DNA of 48,752 nt from JACQFZ01 sp045810625. Its GTDB lineage: Bacteria > Pseudomonadota > Gammaproteobacteria > Acidiferrobacterales > Sulfurifustaceae. Shown piece by piece: positions 40,436 through 48,752 of this stretch (within the stretch, counting starts at the first letter, position 1; each line of letters opens with the position of its first letter). Made by a program: the position numbers and the translations under genes. The stretch is from NCBI GenBank assembly GCA_045810625.1, contig JBJMVQ010000078.1:1-48752 (forward strand), written 5' to 3'. The notes under the pieces are model-generated. The model did no database searches. It was not told the origin of the DNA and saw only the letters and a list, made by a program, of their open reading frames with translations.

Positions 40436-40930
40436 ATGGACTGGTTCGCGCTCGACTTGCAGAAGATGTTCGGCCTTACGGTTTCGCCGTTTGAGCTGAT
40501 GCTGCGCGGCTCTTTGATGTACCTTGGGATCTTCTCCACGGTGCGCGTGCTGTTGCGGCGCGAAGCGGCCGCGATTTCGCTGCCCGATCTGATAATGGTG
40601 ACGCTCATCGCGGACGCGGCACAGAACGCGATGACGAGCGGCTACCAATCCGTCACCGATGGCGCCATTCTCGTCGGCACGATCATACTTTGGAATTTCA
40701 CGTTGGACCGGCTGTCGTTTCACTTTCCGTGGATCGAGCGTTTCATCCATCCGCCACCGCTCCTGATCATCCGCAATGGACGAATGCTGTGGCGTAACAT
40801 GCGCACCGAATCGATCTCCAAAGAGGAGCTGATGAGCCAGCTGCGCGAGGCCGGCATCGAAGACATCGCCGACGTGAAGAGCGCGCACGTCGAAGGCGAC
40901 GGACGCATCAGCATCATCAAGCAGCAATAG
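40436..40930 (+). CDS. DUF421 membrane protein
   Basis: A 164-residue protein of the DUF421 (YetF/YcaP-like) type: three N-terminal spans (SPFELMLRGSLMYLGIFSTVRVLLRREA onwards) and a soluble C-terminal part with PPPLLIIRNGRMLWRNMRTESISKEEL, a typical section. Function in proteobacteria is unknown. ATG 40436 is chosen because it gives the family N-terminus; a longer upstream frame is the reverse of the pseudogene. Its 3' end overlaps the GT9 gene by 14 bases in opposite direction. Confidence 0.82.
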   Translation: MDWFALDLQKMFGLTVSPFELMLRGSLMYLGIFSTVRVLLRREAAAISLPDLIMVTLIADAAQNAMTSGYQSVTDGAILVGTIILWNFTLDRLSFHFPWIERFIHPPPLLIIRNGRMLWRNMRTESISKEELMSQLREAGIEDIADVKSAHVEGDGRISIIKQQ

Positions 40931-42005
40931 AGCGCTCGGCGGCGCGGTCTCGCGCGAGCGCGAGCGCGAACGCCGTCACTTCCTCGACCGGCACGTCGGC
41001 GACAAACGACACGCGATGCTCGCAGTTGTCATAAAGAGTGTTGCGCCCGCAGACCGGACATTCGAGGCGCCATGAGATCGACGGGCGATGCCAGCGCCGG
41101 GTCATCGGCCCGCCGTTGATGAGATTGCCGCACCAGTAGATGCCGACGGTCGCTGCGCCGACCGCAGCGGCGAGATGCAGCGGCCCGGAGTCGTTGCTGA
41201 CGACGACGCGGCTTCGGGCAAGGAGGGCGGCGAGGCCGCCGAGGCTCACGCGGTCGCAAATCTCGAGCGCAGGCGGCACGATCTTGGCCGCGACCGCGTG
41301 CACCAGTCGCCGCTCCTCGCCCGTGCCGATCACGACGACGCGCAACCCCGCGCGCGCGAGCGCCTGTCCGGCGGCGGCGAATTTTTCAACCGGCCAGCGC
41401 CGCCGCGGATCGGTCGCACCGGGATGGATAACGGCAAACCCGGCATCGCGCTCCAGACCGATCCGTTCGACTTCGGCGCGATCACGCGCCGTGACCGTGA
41501 TGGCAGGCTCGACCACGTGTGGTGGCGCACCGACGAGCGCGACGACTTCGAGATAGCGCAGGACTTCGGGCTGAAAGTAGACGTAGGGAATGAATCGATC
41601 GAGCGGCTCCGCGTCGGGAGTGCGCATGCCGGCCGTGACGCGGGCCTGCAGCCGCCGCGTGAACGGATTCGAATAGCGACCGCCGCCGTGCAACTGTAGC
41701 GCGAGATCGAAACGCTCGGCTTGCATCGCCCGAAAAAACCGTTCGAGCGCCGTCGCATCTTCCGGCGTGCCCGGGTCGGCGCTCACACCGCCGTAAGGGG
41801 GAACCACCACGACGCGATCGATCGGGCCGGGTCGGCCTGCGAGGAACTCGGCGTGCCAGCGCTTGCCGAGCAGCACGATCTCCGCTTGTGGATACGCCGC
41901 GCGCAGCGAGTCGAGCGCGGGTACGGCGAAGCAATAGTCGCCGATGCCGTTCGCGCGAACTGCGGCTATTCGGCGGACTCCTTCGACGGTTCTTCCGGCA
42001 TCCAT
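40917..42005 (-). CDS. Glycosyltransferase family 9 (heptosyltransferase-like), A
   Basis: A 362-residue GT9 protein. It has the N-terminal RIAAVRANGIGDYCFAVPALDSLRAAYPQAEIVLLG and the donor-binding SRVVVSNDSGPLHLAAAVG. A Cys cluster near the C-terminus (ECPVCGRNTLYDNCEH) is not usual and may bind a metal. ATG 42005 lies inside the upstream gene (40-base overlap). It probably adds heptose or another sugar to an LPS core or capsule. Confidence 0.85.
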   Translation of the reverse strand: MDAGRTVEGVRRIAAVRANGIGDYCFAVPALDSLRAAYPQAEIVLLGKRWHAEFLAGRPGPIDRVVVVPPYGGVSADPGTPEDATALERFFRAMQAERFDLALQLHGGGRYSNPFTRRLQARVTAGMRTPDAEPLDRFIPYVYFQPEVLRYLEVVALVGAPPHVVEPAITVTARDRAEVERIGLERDAGFAVIHPGATDPRRRWPVEKFAAAGQALARAGLRVVVIGTGEERRLVHAVAAKIVPPALEICDRVSLGGLAALLARSRVVVSNDSGPLHLAAAVGAATVGIYWCGNLINGGPMTRRWHRPSISWRLECPVCGRNTLYDNCEHRVSFVADVPVEEVTAFALALARDRAAERSIAA

Positions 42006-43054
42006 GTCATCTGTTCCTCGTGCGCTTGCGCCAATAGTCGATCGGCTGCGGCCAGCACCTGGGGAATGCTTACGAGACCCGAGGCGGGATCGGCGGCATC
42101 CACGAGATGCGGCTCGAGCGCGGCAAACGGACCGGCCGAAGCGGGTCCATAGCGTTCCGCTCCTCCCGTGCGATAAATCCCGACGGTCGGCGTACTCAAC
42201 GCGTAACCGATGTGCGCGGGGCCGGAATCGTTGCTGATGAGCAGTGCCAGTCGTTCGATGACCGCGCCGAGTGTCCCGAGTGAAGTGCGGCCGGCGAGGT
42301 TGTATGCGCCCGGCCCGATCGCGGCGCACAAGCCGAGCGTCTGCTCGCTTTCGTGTATTCCGCCGAGTACCAAGACCGTTCCGCCGTATCGACGCAACAG
42401 CGTGCGTGCGACCGCGGCAAAACGTTCGAGCGGCCAGCGCCGATACGGATCGTGCGATCCCGCGTGCACGCCGATGTAGGGCGGCGGCAACCGTGCGAGA
42501 ATCTGCGCCGCTTTGTCCCGATCGTCTTGCCACAACGGAAAAGCCAAATCGTTACCGAGCCGCCCGACGCCGACGTGTTCCATGAGCGCGAGCAGCCGTT
42601 CCGTTTCGTGCCCGCGCGCGGGCCAAACGAGAGACGTTGCGAGCGCGCTCGCGTCGTCTTCGGCGCGCACGAACCCGGCTGTCGCGGACGCGCCGAGGAG
42701 CAGCGTGAACGGATTCGCATAAACACCGGAGCCTTGCAGTTGAAGAGCGAGATCGAAGCGTTCGGTTTGCATGTGTTGAAAGAATGCGAGCGCCTCGTGC
42801 GGATTGAAGAATTGCTGCGCGATACCGGGGAAGCCGGGAAAGGCGACGAAGCGGTCGATGTACGGCAGCCGCGCGACCAAGTCTCGCAGCAGCGGCAGCG
42901 TGATCATCACGATTTCCGCCGACGGCAGCGCGGCACGCAACGCGCGCAACGCCGGCGTCGCGCAGATGAAGTCGCCGAGCCGGGACGCGCGGACCACGGC
43001 GATCTTGCGGGGTGCAGGTGATAGGCGCGTGAGTAATGGGCGTTCAGGTGTCAT
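41966..43054 (-). CDS. Glycosyltransferase family 9 (heptosyltransferase-like), B
   Basis: A 362-residue GT9 protein like its neighbour, with RKIAVVRASRLGDFICATPALRALRAALP at the start and LLISNDSGPAHIGYALSTPTVGIYR late. It lacks the Cys cluster of the other copy. The N-terminal region before MTPERPLLTRL is likely not translated. The two genes are probably an old duplication; both act in the glycan locus. Confidence 0.85.
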   Translation of the reverse strand: MTPERPLLTRLSPAPRKIAVVRASRLGDFICATPALRALRAALPSAEIVMITLPLLRDLVARLPYIDRFVAFPGFPGIAQQFFNPHEALAFFQHMQTERFDLALQLQGSGVYANPFTLLLGASATAGFVRAEDDASALATSLVWPARGHETERLLALMEHVGVGRLGNDLAFPLWQDDRDKAAQILARLPPPYIGVHAGSHDPYRRWPLERFAAVARTLLRRYGGTVLVLGGIHESEQTLGLCAAIGPGAYNLAGRTSLGTLGAVIERLALLISNDSGPAHIGYALSTPTVGIYRTGGAERYGPASAGPFAALEPHLVDAADPASGLVSIPQVLAAADRLLAQAHEEQMTWMPEEPSKESAE

Positions 43055-43954
43055 GCGGAGCGTTGTCGCGCTTCGCGCGCTGAATCGATGTAAGAAAACT
43101 GTACTTGTGGGTGGCTGACCCACGGCAGGCTACTTTTCTTTGTGCGGCCAAAGAAAAGTAGCCAAAAGAAAGGCCGCCCCGGATGGCGCAACCATCCCTT
43201 GCGCTCCTCGGCGTTGGGTCCCCTCGCGGTAACACGGTACGTCCTTGTACTGGTTGCCGCGCCGCCAGATCCCTGGCGGCGCCCTTCGGGCTCGAATCCC
43301 AACGCCTTGCGGTGCTCGGGATGCGCCATACGGGGATTGAACTACAAACAATCCGGCGTTGGCTTCCGGTGATCACACTCGGGATCGAGCTGCGTCTTGC
43401 GGGCACGAGAGCAAGCTGACCAGCGTCGGCAGCTTTTGCTAGACGGTGTTCGAGGCCGAGCGCGCAGTTTTTGCGCGTCGGCGAGTTCGGCTCGCGCCCG
43501 GTGTTGGCGGCCAGCGCAGGCGACAACGAAGCGTTGTCTTTCAATCCCGGCGCGGCGCGCCGAGCTGCGCAGCCAAGCAATCGCTGAAAGCGAGACTCTT
43601 GCCCGAGCCCGTGCCGTGAGGTTTTCACGGCCGGCGAGTTAGGCTCGCTTTCGCGATTGACGACGAGCGGCGAGAGGTAGTCGCGCCGCCCGGGGGCGCC
43701 TTTTCTTTGCCTACTTTCTTTTGGCGAAGCAAAAGAAAGTAGGCCGACCTGCGGTGCTGCACAGGGATGTGCGAATTTCGCGAGAGGCAGGATGCCGCGA
43801 GCGATTCGGGAACCGCAAGTAAATTTAGTGCATCGATCACTGCGCGAAGCGCGTCAACCAAACGTCGTGAATCAATCACCCACAAATACATTTCTTACCT
43901 CGACTACGCGCCGAAGGCGCTCGATTGTTAGAAAGCAAAGATTCAAAAATCGAA
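43055..43954. other. Gene-free, repeat-rich spacer
   Basis: About 900 bp between two glycosyltransferase genes, filled by inverted and direct repeats (see separate entries). Frames here, such as 43044-43628 on the minus strand, show the low-complexity Arg/Ser composition of repeats read as protein and have no ribosome site, so I do not call a gene. The structure 43128-43744 dominates. The rest, 43745-43954, is ordinary intergenic DNA. Confidence 0.55.
43128..43744. repeat. Hairpin-bounded intergenic repeat element
   Basis: About 617 bp bounded by two related hairpins in inverted order. Left: GGCTACTTTTCTTT (43128-43141) pairs with 43150-43163, a 14-bp stem. Right: GCCTACTTTCTTTTG (43709-43723) pairs with 43730-43744, a 15-bp stem. 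Between them is a third stem (GCGCCGCCAG at 43259-43268 with 43273-43282) and a 16-bp near-repeat GGCGAGTTCGGCTCGC (43480-43495 and 43633-43648). Similar TACTTTTCTTT hairpins are common as intergenic repeats in beta- and gammaproteobacteria. No transposase is inside, so it is probably non-autonomous or a dead element. Confidence 0.7.
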
Positions 43955-44779
43955 TCAAATCTGCGCCGTCATCTCCGGCAACAACTCCAACGCATGTCCA
44001 TCCACACTGCCCGCGGCGTTTAGCACGGTCGACGCTTCCTCCGCGTGATACGTTCCGGACGGCATCATCGCGCAGCCGCCGTAGCGTCGCAGGAGCAGAT
44101 TCTGCGCGAGCACTTCCTCGCCCGAGTGATAGCGCGGCAGGCGGGGCCAGAAAGAGAAGCCCCCGACCTCGACGAGCTTTTGCCGATCGTAAAGAATGCA
44201 CGATGCGACCCATGCGACCTTGTAGAGCCGCGGCTCGGTCGGCGCGTGCGTCAACGTTGCGTGATAGAGATTCGCCGCGCGGTGCAGATGACGCCGTCGC
44301 TCCCACGCCTCGGAGCCTGGGTCGAGCGACTCGGGACGAACCGGTCCGTCCCAGAACTCGACGTGCTGCTGCTCCGGGCGTACATCGTCTCGAAACGAGA
44401 GACCCGCGGGAAACGCGCCGACGAAACCGCAGCGCTCGCGCTCCAGGATGGCGAGCAGCGTCTCGAGCACCCACGGCTCCATCAGCACGTCGTCGTCGAG
44501 ATAAAGCACCGCGTCGGCTCGCGCCTGTCGCAGCAGAAAGTCGCGCTGCTCGGCGATTCCTCGGCGCGTCGGGCGATGATGCCACTCGACGCACCCGCCG
44601 CGCGCTTCGATGACGCGCGCGAGCGCCGCGATGGTCGGTTCCGAGTCGAGCGGCGCCGTGTTTTGATCGGCAACGACGAGACGAAGATCCGCCGCCGATT
44701 GGGCCGCGACGCCGGCGAGTGTCATCGTCAGGGCCAGCGGTCGGTTGCACGTCGGCACTAGAACATCAACCTGTGCCAC
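43955..44779 (-). CDS. Glycosyltransferase family 2, A
   Basis: A 274-residue GT2 (GT-A fold) protein with the N-terminal VDVLVPTCNRPLALTMTLAG and the metal-binding LYLDDDVLMEP. A GSGEEV-like acceptor part is YHSGEEVLAQNLLLRRYGG. GTG 44779 is the only sensible start and overlaps the upstream gene by 14 bases. It shows clear sequence similarity to the next GT2, including DVRPEQQHVEFW and SCILYDRQKL. Confidence 0.83.
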   Translation of the reverse strand: MAQVDVLVPTCNRPLALTMTLAGVAAQSAADLRLVVADQNTAPLDSEPTIAALARVIEARGGCVEWHHRPTRRGIAEQRDFLLRQARADAVLYLDDDVLMEPWVLETLLAILERERCGFVGAFPAGLSFRDDVRPEQQHVEFWDGPVRPESLDPGSEAWERRRHLHRAANLYHATLTHAPTEPRLYKVAWVASCILYDRQKLVEVGGFSFWPRLPRYHSGEEVLAQNLLLRRYGGCAMMPSGTYHAEEASTVLNAAGSVDGHALELLPEMTAQI

Positions 44780-45599
44780 GCCTTGCTCCCGGTTCGATGC
44801 CGAGTACGCGCGGCGCGTCGATGCGCCGGTCGGCCACGGTCGTCGGCAACTCCTGGTGATAAACGCCCGACGGCATTATGCCGCAGCCGCCGTAACGCGC
44901 CATGACGCGCAACTGTGCGAGCACGTCCTCGCCGCAGTGATTCGCCGGCAGCTCTTTCCAGAAGCCGAAGCCGCCGACGGCGCGCAATTTCGCGGCGTGA
45001 TACATCACGCAGCCGCCCACCCAGGCGACGCGATACGCGCGATAGTCCCCCGGCCTCAGCCGCAAACGGCGTTGCACGTGATAGAGATTCGCCGCGCTGT
45101 GCAGCTTGTGTCGCTGCCACGCGAGCGAGTCGGGCACGATCGTTTCCGGGCGCACCCGGCCGTTCCAGAACTCGAACGCCTGCTCGTGCGGGCGCACGTC
45201 GTTCACGTAGCTCAGCCCGATCACCGCCTGCCCGACGAAGCCGCAGCGCTCCCGCGTGAGCGCGCGCACCATCAAACCGACGGTGTCGGGTTCGAGAATC
45301 AGATCGTCGTCGAGAAAGAGCACGTACTTCGCGGCGGCACGCTCGAGCAGGAACTGGCGCTGCTCCGCGAGACCGCGCCGCGGCAGATGACGGTGCGTTT
45401 CGATGATGTGGCCGTGCGCGCGCAGCACGCGCAGGACGCTGCGCACCTCGTACGCGGTGTACGCACCGCGATCTTCCGTCTGATCCGAGATGATCACGCG
45501 GAAACCGCGGAACGTCTGCATCGCCAGGCTCGCCAACGTCACGGCGAGCGCCGCAGGACGTCGATACGTCGGAATGAGCACATCGACCAAGCCGGACAT
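44766..45599 (-). CDS. Glycosyltransferase family 2, B
   Basis: A 277-residue GT2 paralogue of the previous gene: VDVLIPTYRRPAALAVTLAS, FLDDDLILEP, NDVRPHEQAFEFWNG and HCGEDVLAQLRVMARYGG correspond position by position. ATG 45599 lies 13 bases after hldE ends; a GTG directly before it is equally possible. The paired GT2 genes probably place different sugars on one surface glycan. Confidence 0.83.
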   Translation of the reverse strand: MSGLVDVLIPTYRRPAALAVTLASLAMQTFRGFRVIISDQTEDRGAYTAYEVRSVLRVLRAHGHIIETHRHLPRRGLAEQRQFLLERAAAKYVLFLDDDLILEPDTVGLMVRALTRERCGFVGQAVIGLSYVNDVRPHEQAFEFWNGRVRPETIVPDSLAWQRHKLHSAANLYHVQRRLRLRPGDYRAYRVAWVGGCVMYHAAKLRAVGGFGFWKELPANHCGEDVLAQLRVMARYGGCGIMPSGVYHQELPTTVADRRIDAPRVLGIEPGARRGTG

Positions 45600-45612
45600 C
45601 ACGCTCGAACGA

Positions 45613-47073
45613 TCACGCCGCGCCGCGGATGCGCGCGATCAAGTTGCTGGTGGAGCGGTCCTCAACGAAGGGCAAGATGCAAACGGCACCCCCCAGGCTC
45701 TCCACGAGACTCGTCTCAGGCAGCGTCTCGCGCGTGTAATCGCCGCCTTTGACGTAAATGTCGGGTCGCACTTCACTGATCAGATCCCGCGGCGAGTCGG
45801 CGTCGAACGCGACGACGTAGTCGACGTAACTGAGCGCGGCGAGCACCTTCAGCCGGTCGTCAATCGAATTGATAGGCCGCGCGGCGCCCTTCAGCCGCCG
45901 CACGCTTGCGTCGGAATTGACGCCGACGACGAGCACGTCCCCGAGCCCCTTGGCGCGATTTAGCAGCGTGACGTGCCCGCGGTGCAGGATGTCGAAGCAG
46001 CCGTTCGTGAAAACGATGCGGCTCCCGCGCGCACGCGCGTGCGCGACGACCGATCGCAGCGCCTGCGCGTCCGCGACGCGTTTCTCATCGCCCGCGATCA
46101 GCTCGCGCAGCTCGTGCGCGGAGCAGGTGGCGGTGCCGTCCTGGCGCACCACCACTGCGGCGGCTGCGGAGGCGATCTCGGCGGCTTCCGGCGTGTCGGC
46201 GCCGGCCGCGATCGCCAGCGCCAACGCCGCGACGAACGTATCGCCGCCCCCGGTTGCACGCGATGCGCGCGCCGGCCGAGCGTACGTGCGATACGGCGCG
46301 CGGGCGCGTTCGAGCACGAGCGCGCCGTCGCGATCGAGCGTGACGGCGGCGATGCGCGCCGCCGTCGTCTGGAGGATCGCCTCGGCATGCGCGCCGACCC
46401 ATTCCACGCGCCCGCCGGCGCTCGGCGCGTGATGGCCGAGCAGGCGCGCGATTTCGTCGTAACTCGGCTTGACTGCCGTCGGTTGCAGCGGCGCGAGCCG
46501 CTTCAGATCGTGGCCGTCCGCCACGAGCTGCACGCGCGAGCGTTTCGGACGCTGTGCGAGCACGCTGAGCGCGGCGGTCGATACGGTGCCGTAGCCGTAA
46601 TCGGAGACGATCACGACGTCGGATTCATCGAGCGCGCGGCGGACGCGTTCGCAGACGAGCGCGTCGGAAAGCGGCGGTGCCGCGTCCGGAGCGCCGTGAT
46701 CGAAGCGCGCGAGAATCTGTCCGTCTTCGACGAGGCGGTGTTTCGCGACGGTCCGCCGGCGCGGAGCGGCGACGATGTCGGCGACGGGAACGTCGTGTCG
46801 TTCGAGCGCTGCGCGCAGGCGCGCGCCTTCGGCATCATCGCCGATGAGACCGATCAATCGTACGTGAGCGCCGAGCGCCGCCGCATTCGCGGCGACGTTG
46901 GCCGCGCCGCCGGGTACGTCGCGCACGACGTCGACTTGTACGACGGGAATCGGGGCCTCGCGGCAGAGGCGCTCGCAGCGTCCTTCGAGATAGACGTCGA
47001 GCAGCGGATCGCCGAAGATCGAAACGCGCAATCCGCGAAACGCGTCGGCGAGTCGCGCGAGATCGATGTTCAT
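45613..47073 (-). CDS. hldE: Bifunctional heptose-7-P kinase / heptose-1-P adenylyltransferase
   Basis: A 486-residue HldE (RfaE). The N-terminal ribokinase-like domain (about 1-320) has VPGGAANVAANAAAL and the catalytic ATGGGDTFVAALAL; the C-terminal nucleotidyltransferase domain (about 350-486) has FTNGCFDILHRGHV with the HxGH motif. It makes ADP-activated heptose for LPS core or capsule in the cytoplasm. ATG 47073 gives the family N-terminus. The fused form is more usual in gammaproteobacteria, though also seen elsewhere. It heads the minus-strand glycan genes. Confidence 0.92.
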   Translation of the reverse strand: MNIDLARLADAFRGLRVSIFGDPLLDVYLEGRCERLCREAPIPVVQVDVVRDVPGGAANVAANAAALGAHVRLIGLIGDDAEGARLRAALERHDVPVADIVAAPRRRTVAKHRLVEDGQILARFDHGAPDAAPPLSDALVCERVRRALDESDVVIVSDYGYGTVSTAALSVLAQRPKRSRVQLVADGHDLKRLAPLQPTAVKPSYDEIARLLGHHAPSAGGRVEWVGAHAEAILQTTAARIAAVTLDRDGALVLERARAPYRTYARPARASRATGGGDTFVAALALAIAAGADTPEAAEIASAAAAVVVRQDGTATCSAHELRELIAGDEKRVADAQALRSVVAHARARGSRIVFTNGCFDILHRGHVTLLNRAKGLGDVLVVGVNSDASVRRLKGAARPINSIDDRLKVLAALSYVDYVVAFDADSPRDLISEVRPDIYVKGGDYTRETLPETSLVESLGGAVCILPFVEDRSTSNLIARIRGAA

Positions 47074-47361
47074 TTCTGTTCCCTCAGAAAAATTTTCGAA
47101 CCGCGACGGGAGAGTCAGAGTACCAAACGCGTTTGGATTAATCACCCCGGAAGAAGCGCGCTTTAGGAGAAGAACCTGTCGCGAAGCGTGCACAATGTTG
47201 CGTGCTTCTCGCGAGCACCGTTAGCTTCAGTACTATTGCTGATTGCCGACGAAGCGGCGCTTCGCGGCAAAATGCGCACATGGAACGGGCACGCAACGTG
47301 CCGTAAATCACGCTCCGGACGCAGGCATGCCGGGCGCGCGCAAACAGCAGAGAGGAACGTT
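47074..47361. other. Divergent spacer between hldE and the GT4 gene
   Basis: A 288-bp spacer between two divergent genes; no gene is seen. It should contain two promoters and has one clear palindrome, listed separately. Confidence 0.5.
47123..47136. promoter_or_regulatory. Palindromic candidate operator CCAAACGCGTTTGG
   Basis: A perfect 14-bp dyad with a central CG, 50 bases upstream of the hldE start. The form resembles operators of LacI-type or similar dimeric repressors, but no such regulator is in the window. Confidence 0.35.
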
Positions 47362-48621
47362 ATGGTCGCACGGATCGCGATGATCAGTGAGCACGCCTCT
47401 CCTTTGGCGACGATCGGCGGCGTGGACAGCGGCGGTCAGAACGTCTACGTCGCGCAACTGGCGAATCGCCTGGCAGCGCGCGGATATCAAGTCGACGTCT
47501 ACACCCGGCGCGACAAGGAAACGCTTCCGGAGGTGGTAAAGTTCATCAACCGGGTGCGCGTCATTCACGTGAAGGCGGGTCCGCCGCGCCCGGTGCCGAA
47601 GGAGGAGTTGCTGCCGTACATGGACGAGTTCGCGGAGCAGATGCAGTCGTTCTGCAGCCGTCAGCGGCGGCCGTACGACGTCGTGCACGCGAATTTTTGG
47701 ACGTCGGGTGTCGTGGCGATGACGTTGAAACGCGCAATCGGTTTGCCGTTTGCGGTGACTTTCCACGCGCTCGGTCGTGTGCGCCGGCGCCACCAGGGCG
47801 AGGCAGACCGGTTCCCCGAAGAACGCGCCGAGTACGAGGAGAGAATCATCGCCGCGGCCGACTGCGTCGTCGCGGAGTGCGCGCAAGATCGCGAAGATCT
47901 GCTCGAGCTCTACGACGCCGATCCCGCCAAGATCCGTATCGTGCCATGCGGTTTCGATACCACCGAGTTCTGGCCGATCGATCGCCGTCTTGCGCGCCGC
48001 GAGGTGGGTTTCGATCCGGATGAGCGCATCGTGCTCCAGCTCGGTCGGTTGGTTCCGCGCAAGGGAATCGACATCGCTGTACGCGCGCTCGCGCGTCTCG
48101 CGCGCGATCATCGCGTCAACGCGCGGCTCGTCATCGTGGGCGGAGAAACGGACGAGCCGTGCCCGATGGCGAATCCCGAGATCGCGCGGCTGACCGACGT
48201 CGCGAACGCGGAGGACATCGCCGAACGCGTCACCTTCACCGGCCGGCGCCCGCGCAACGTTCTGCGGTATTACTACAACGCGGCGGACGTGTTCGTGACG
48301 ACGCCGTGGTACGAACCGTTCGGCATCACGCCGGTGGAAGCGATGGCGTGCGGCGTCCCCGTGATCGGTTCCGCCGTTGGCGGCATCAAGACGACGGTGC
48401 GGCATGGTCGCACAGGATTCCTCGTGCCACCGCACGACCCGGATGCGCTGGCCGCGCGCATCGCGGAAATCTTCCGCGATGCCGACGCCGCGCGGCGCAT
48501 GGGTGTCGCAGGACGCGAGCGGGCGCTGCGTCACTTTACCTGGTCTCAAGTGGCCGAACGAATGGAAGCGGTTTACGCACGCGTGATGGCGGGCGAATCG
48601 CAGCGAGTCACAGCGGGGTGA
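47362..48621 (+). CDS. Glycosyltransferase family 4 (sucrose-synthase-like group)
   Basis: A 419-residue GT4 (GT-B fold). The N-terminal IAMISEHASPLATIGGVDSGGQNVYVAQLANRL and VHANFWTSGVVAM resemble sucrose-phosphate-synthase-like glycosyltransferases, and the donor site ITPVEAMACGVPVIGSAVGG with its Glu is conserved. GAGGAA precedes ATG 47362; a longer frame upstream is not supported. Divergent from hldE and probably part of the same glycan locus. Confidence 0.87.
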   Translation: MVARIAMISEHASPLATIGGVDSGGQNVYVAQLANRLAARGYQVDVYTRRDKETLPEVVKFINRVRVIHVKAGPPRPVPKEELLPYMDEFAEQMQSFCSRQRRPYDVVHANFWTSGVVAMTLKRAIGLPFAVTFHALGRVRRRHQGEADRFPEERAEYEERIIAAADCVVAECAQDREDLLELYDADPAKIRIVPCGFDTTEFWPIDRRLARREVGFDPDERIVLQLGRLVPRKGIDIAVRALARLARDHRVNARLVIVGGETDEPCPMANPEIARLTDVANAEDIAERVTFTGRRPRNVLRYYYNAADVFVTTPWYEPFGITPVEAMACGVPVIGSAVGGIKTTVRHGRTGFLVPPHDPDALAARIAEIFRDADAARRMGVAGRERALRHFTWSQVAERMEAVYARVMAGESQRVTAG

Positions 48622-48624
48622 GCC

Positions 48625-48752
48625 GGGGATTTCGCGAACACACTTAACGTGTGTTCGCGCCGGCGAACGGGCTGGCGCAGGAAGCGCCAGCCCTGGGTTT
48701 CGAGCGAAGCAGGATTGCGCAGCGAAGAAACAGGCGGGGATTTCGCGAACAC
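48625..48752 (+). repeat. 17-bp direct repeat flanking the terminal hairpins
   Basis: GGGGATTTCGCGAACAC occurs at 48625-48641 and again at 48736-48752, 111 bp apart, the second running off the window end. The first copy includes the left arm of the first hairpin, so a second unit of the same structure may start at the edge. Confidence 0.6.
48633..48693 (+). terminator. Two successive hairpins after the GT4 gene
   Basis: First stem: CGCGAACACAC (48633-48643) with 48649-48659, loop TTAAC. Second stem: GGGCTGGCGC (48669-48678) with 48684-48693, loop AGGAA. The first begins 12 bases after the stop. No T-run follows, so they are terminator-like or repeat-like structures rather than a standard intrinsic terminator. 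Confidence 0.6.

Noticed and set aside
43280..43310. tRNA-like T-arm sequence (GGGCTCGAATCCC)
   Set aside because: No acceptor, D or anticodon arms around it; it is part of the repeat element.
43128..43744. CRISPR array
   Set aside because: Repeats are inverted, few and unevenly spaced, with no regular spacers and no cas genes.

Overview
The window comes from a GC-rich member of the Pseudomonadota. A Burkholderiales-like betaproteobacterium is the best guess. The reasons are a CepI-like LuxI, a LuxR followed by an RsaM/DUF4902-type protein, TRAP and Liv transporters, and a lipopolysaccharide-core style cluster with heptosyltransferase-family enzymes. The fused HldE is more usual in gammaproteobacteria, so the class is not certain.

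Layout. 1-1957: an MFS transporter with a tiny coupled membrane protein, preceded by short repeats. 1979-6074 (minus): a luxI operon made of luxI, a FabZ-like dehydratase, an acyl carrier protein, a degenerate SDR, purU and a ferredoxin-NADP reductase. 6231-11331 (minus): a complete Liv-type ABC importer plus a small secreted protein. 11851-14256: an alpha/beta hydrolase and a LysR regulator. 15013-16200: luxR and rsaM-like. 16303-30642 (plus): fifteen closely packed genes. They encode an unrecognised 633-residue protein, an acyl-AMP ligase, two carrier proteins, a GNAT, an Ntn-type acyltransferase, a ferredoxin, an exporter, a ketosynthase, a ketosynthase-like protein without its cysteine, a Cys-nucleophile hydrolase, an AurF-type di-iron oxygenase, an acyl-CoA dehydrogenase, a FabG reductase and a hot-dog thioesterase. 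30965-38736 (minus): a REC-GGDEF-EAL protein, then CaiB-like, MatB-like and TRAP genes that look like malonate (or similar dicarboxylate) uptake and activation. 38899-40155: a decayed MFS gene. 40436-48621: a DUF421 gene, then a glycan locus (two GT9, two GT2, HldE, one GT4) with a repeat-rich spacer.

The main result is a quorum-sensing-controlled biosynthetic locus. Three almost identical 22-bp lux-box elements (6125-6146, 11645-11666, 16157-16178) lie ahead of the luxI operon, the liv operon and the fifteen-gene operon. All three have the same orientation relative to the gene they would drive. The model is that LuxI makes an acyl-homoserine lactone, LuxR responds and RsaM restrains. The induced genes import an amino-acid-like substrate (liv), load and extend an acyl chain on discrete carrier proteins (ligase, KS, KR, DH, ACPs), oxidise it (AurF-type enzyme fed by ferredoxin and Fpr, plus the dehydrogenase), release or transfer it (thioesterase, Cys hydrolase, Ntn acyltransferase, GNAT) and export it (MFS). 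I do not recognise this combination as a described pathway. The product cannot be read from sequence. An N-oxygenated fatty or polyene-like amide or amine is an inference only.
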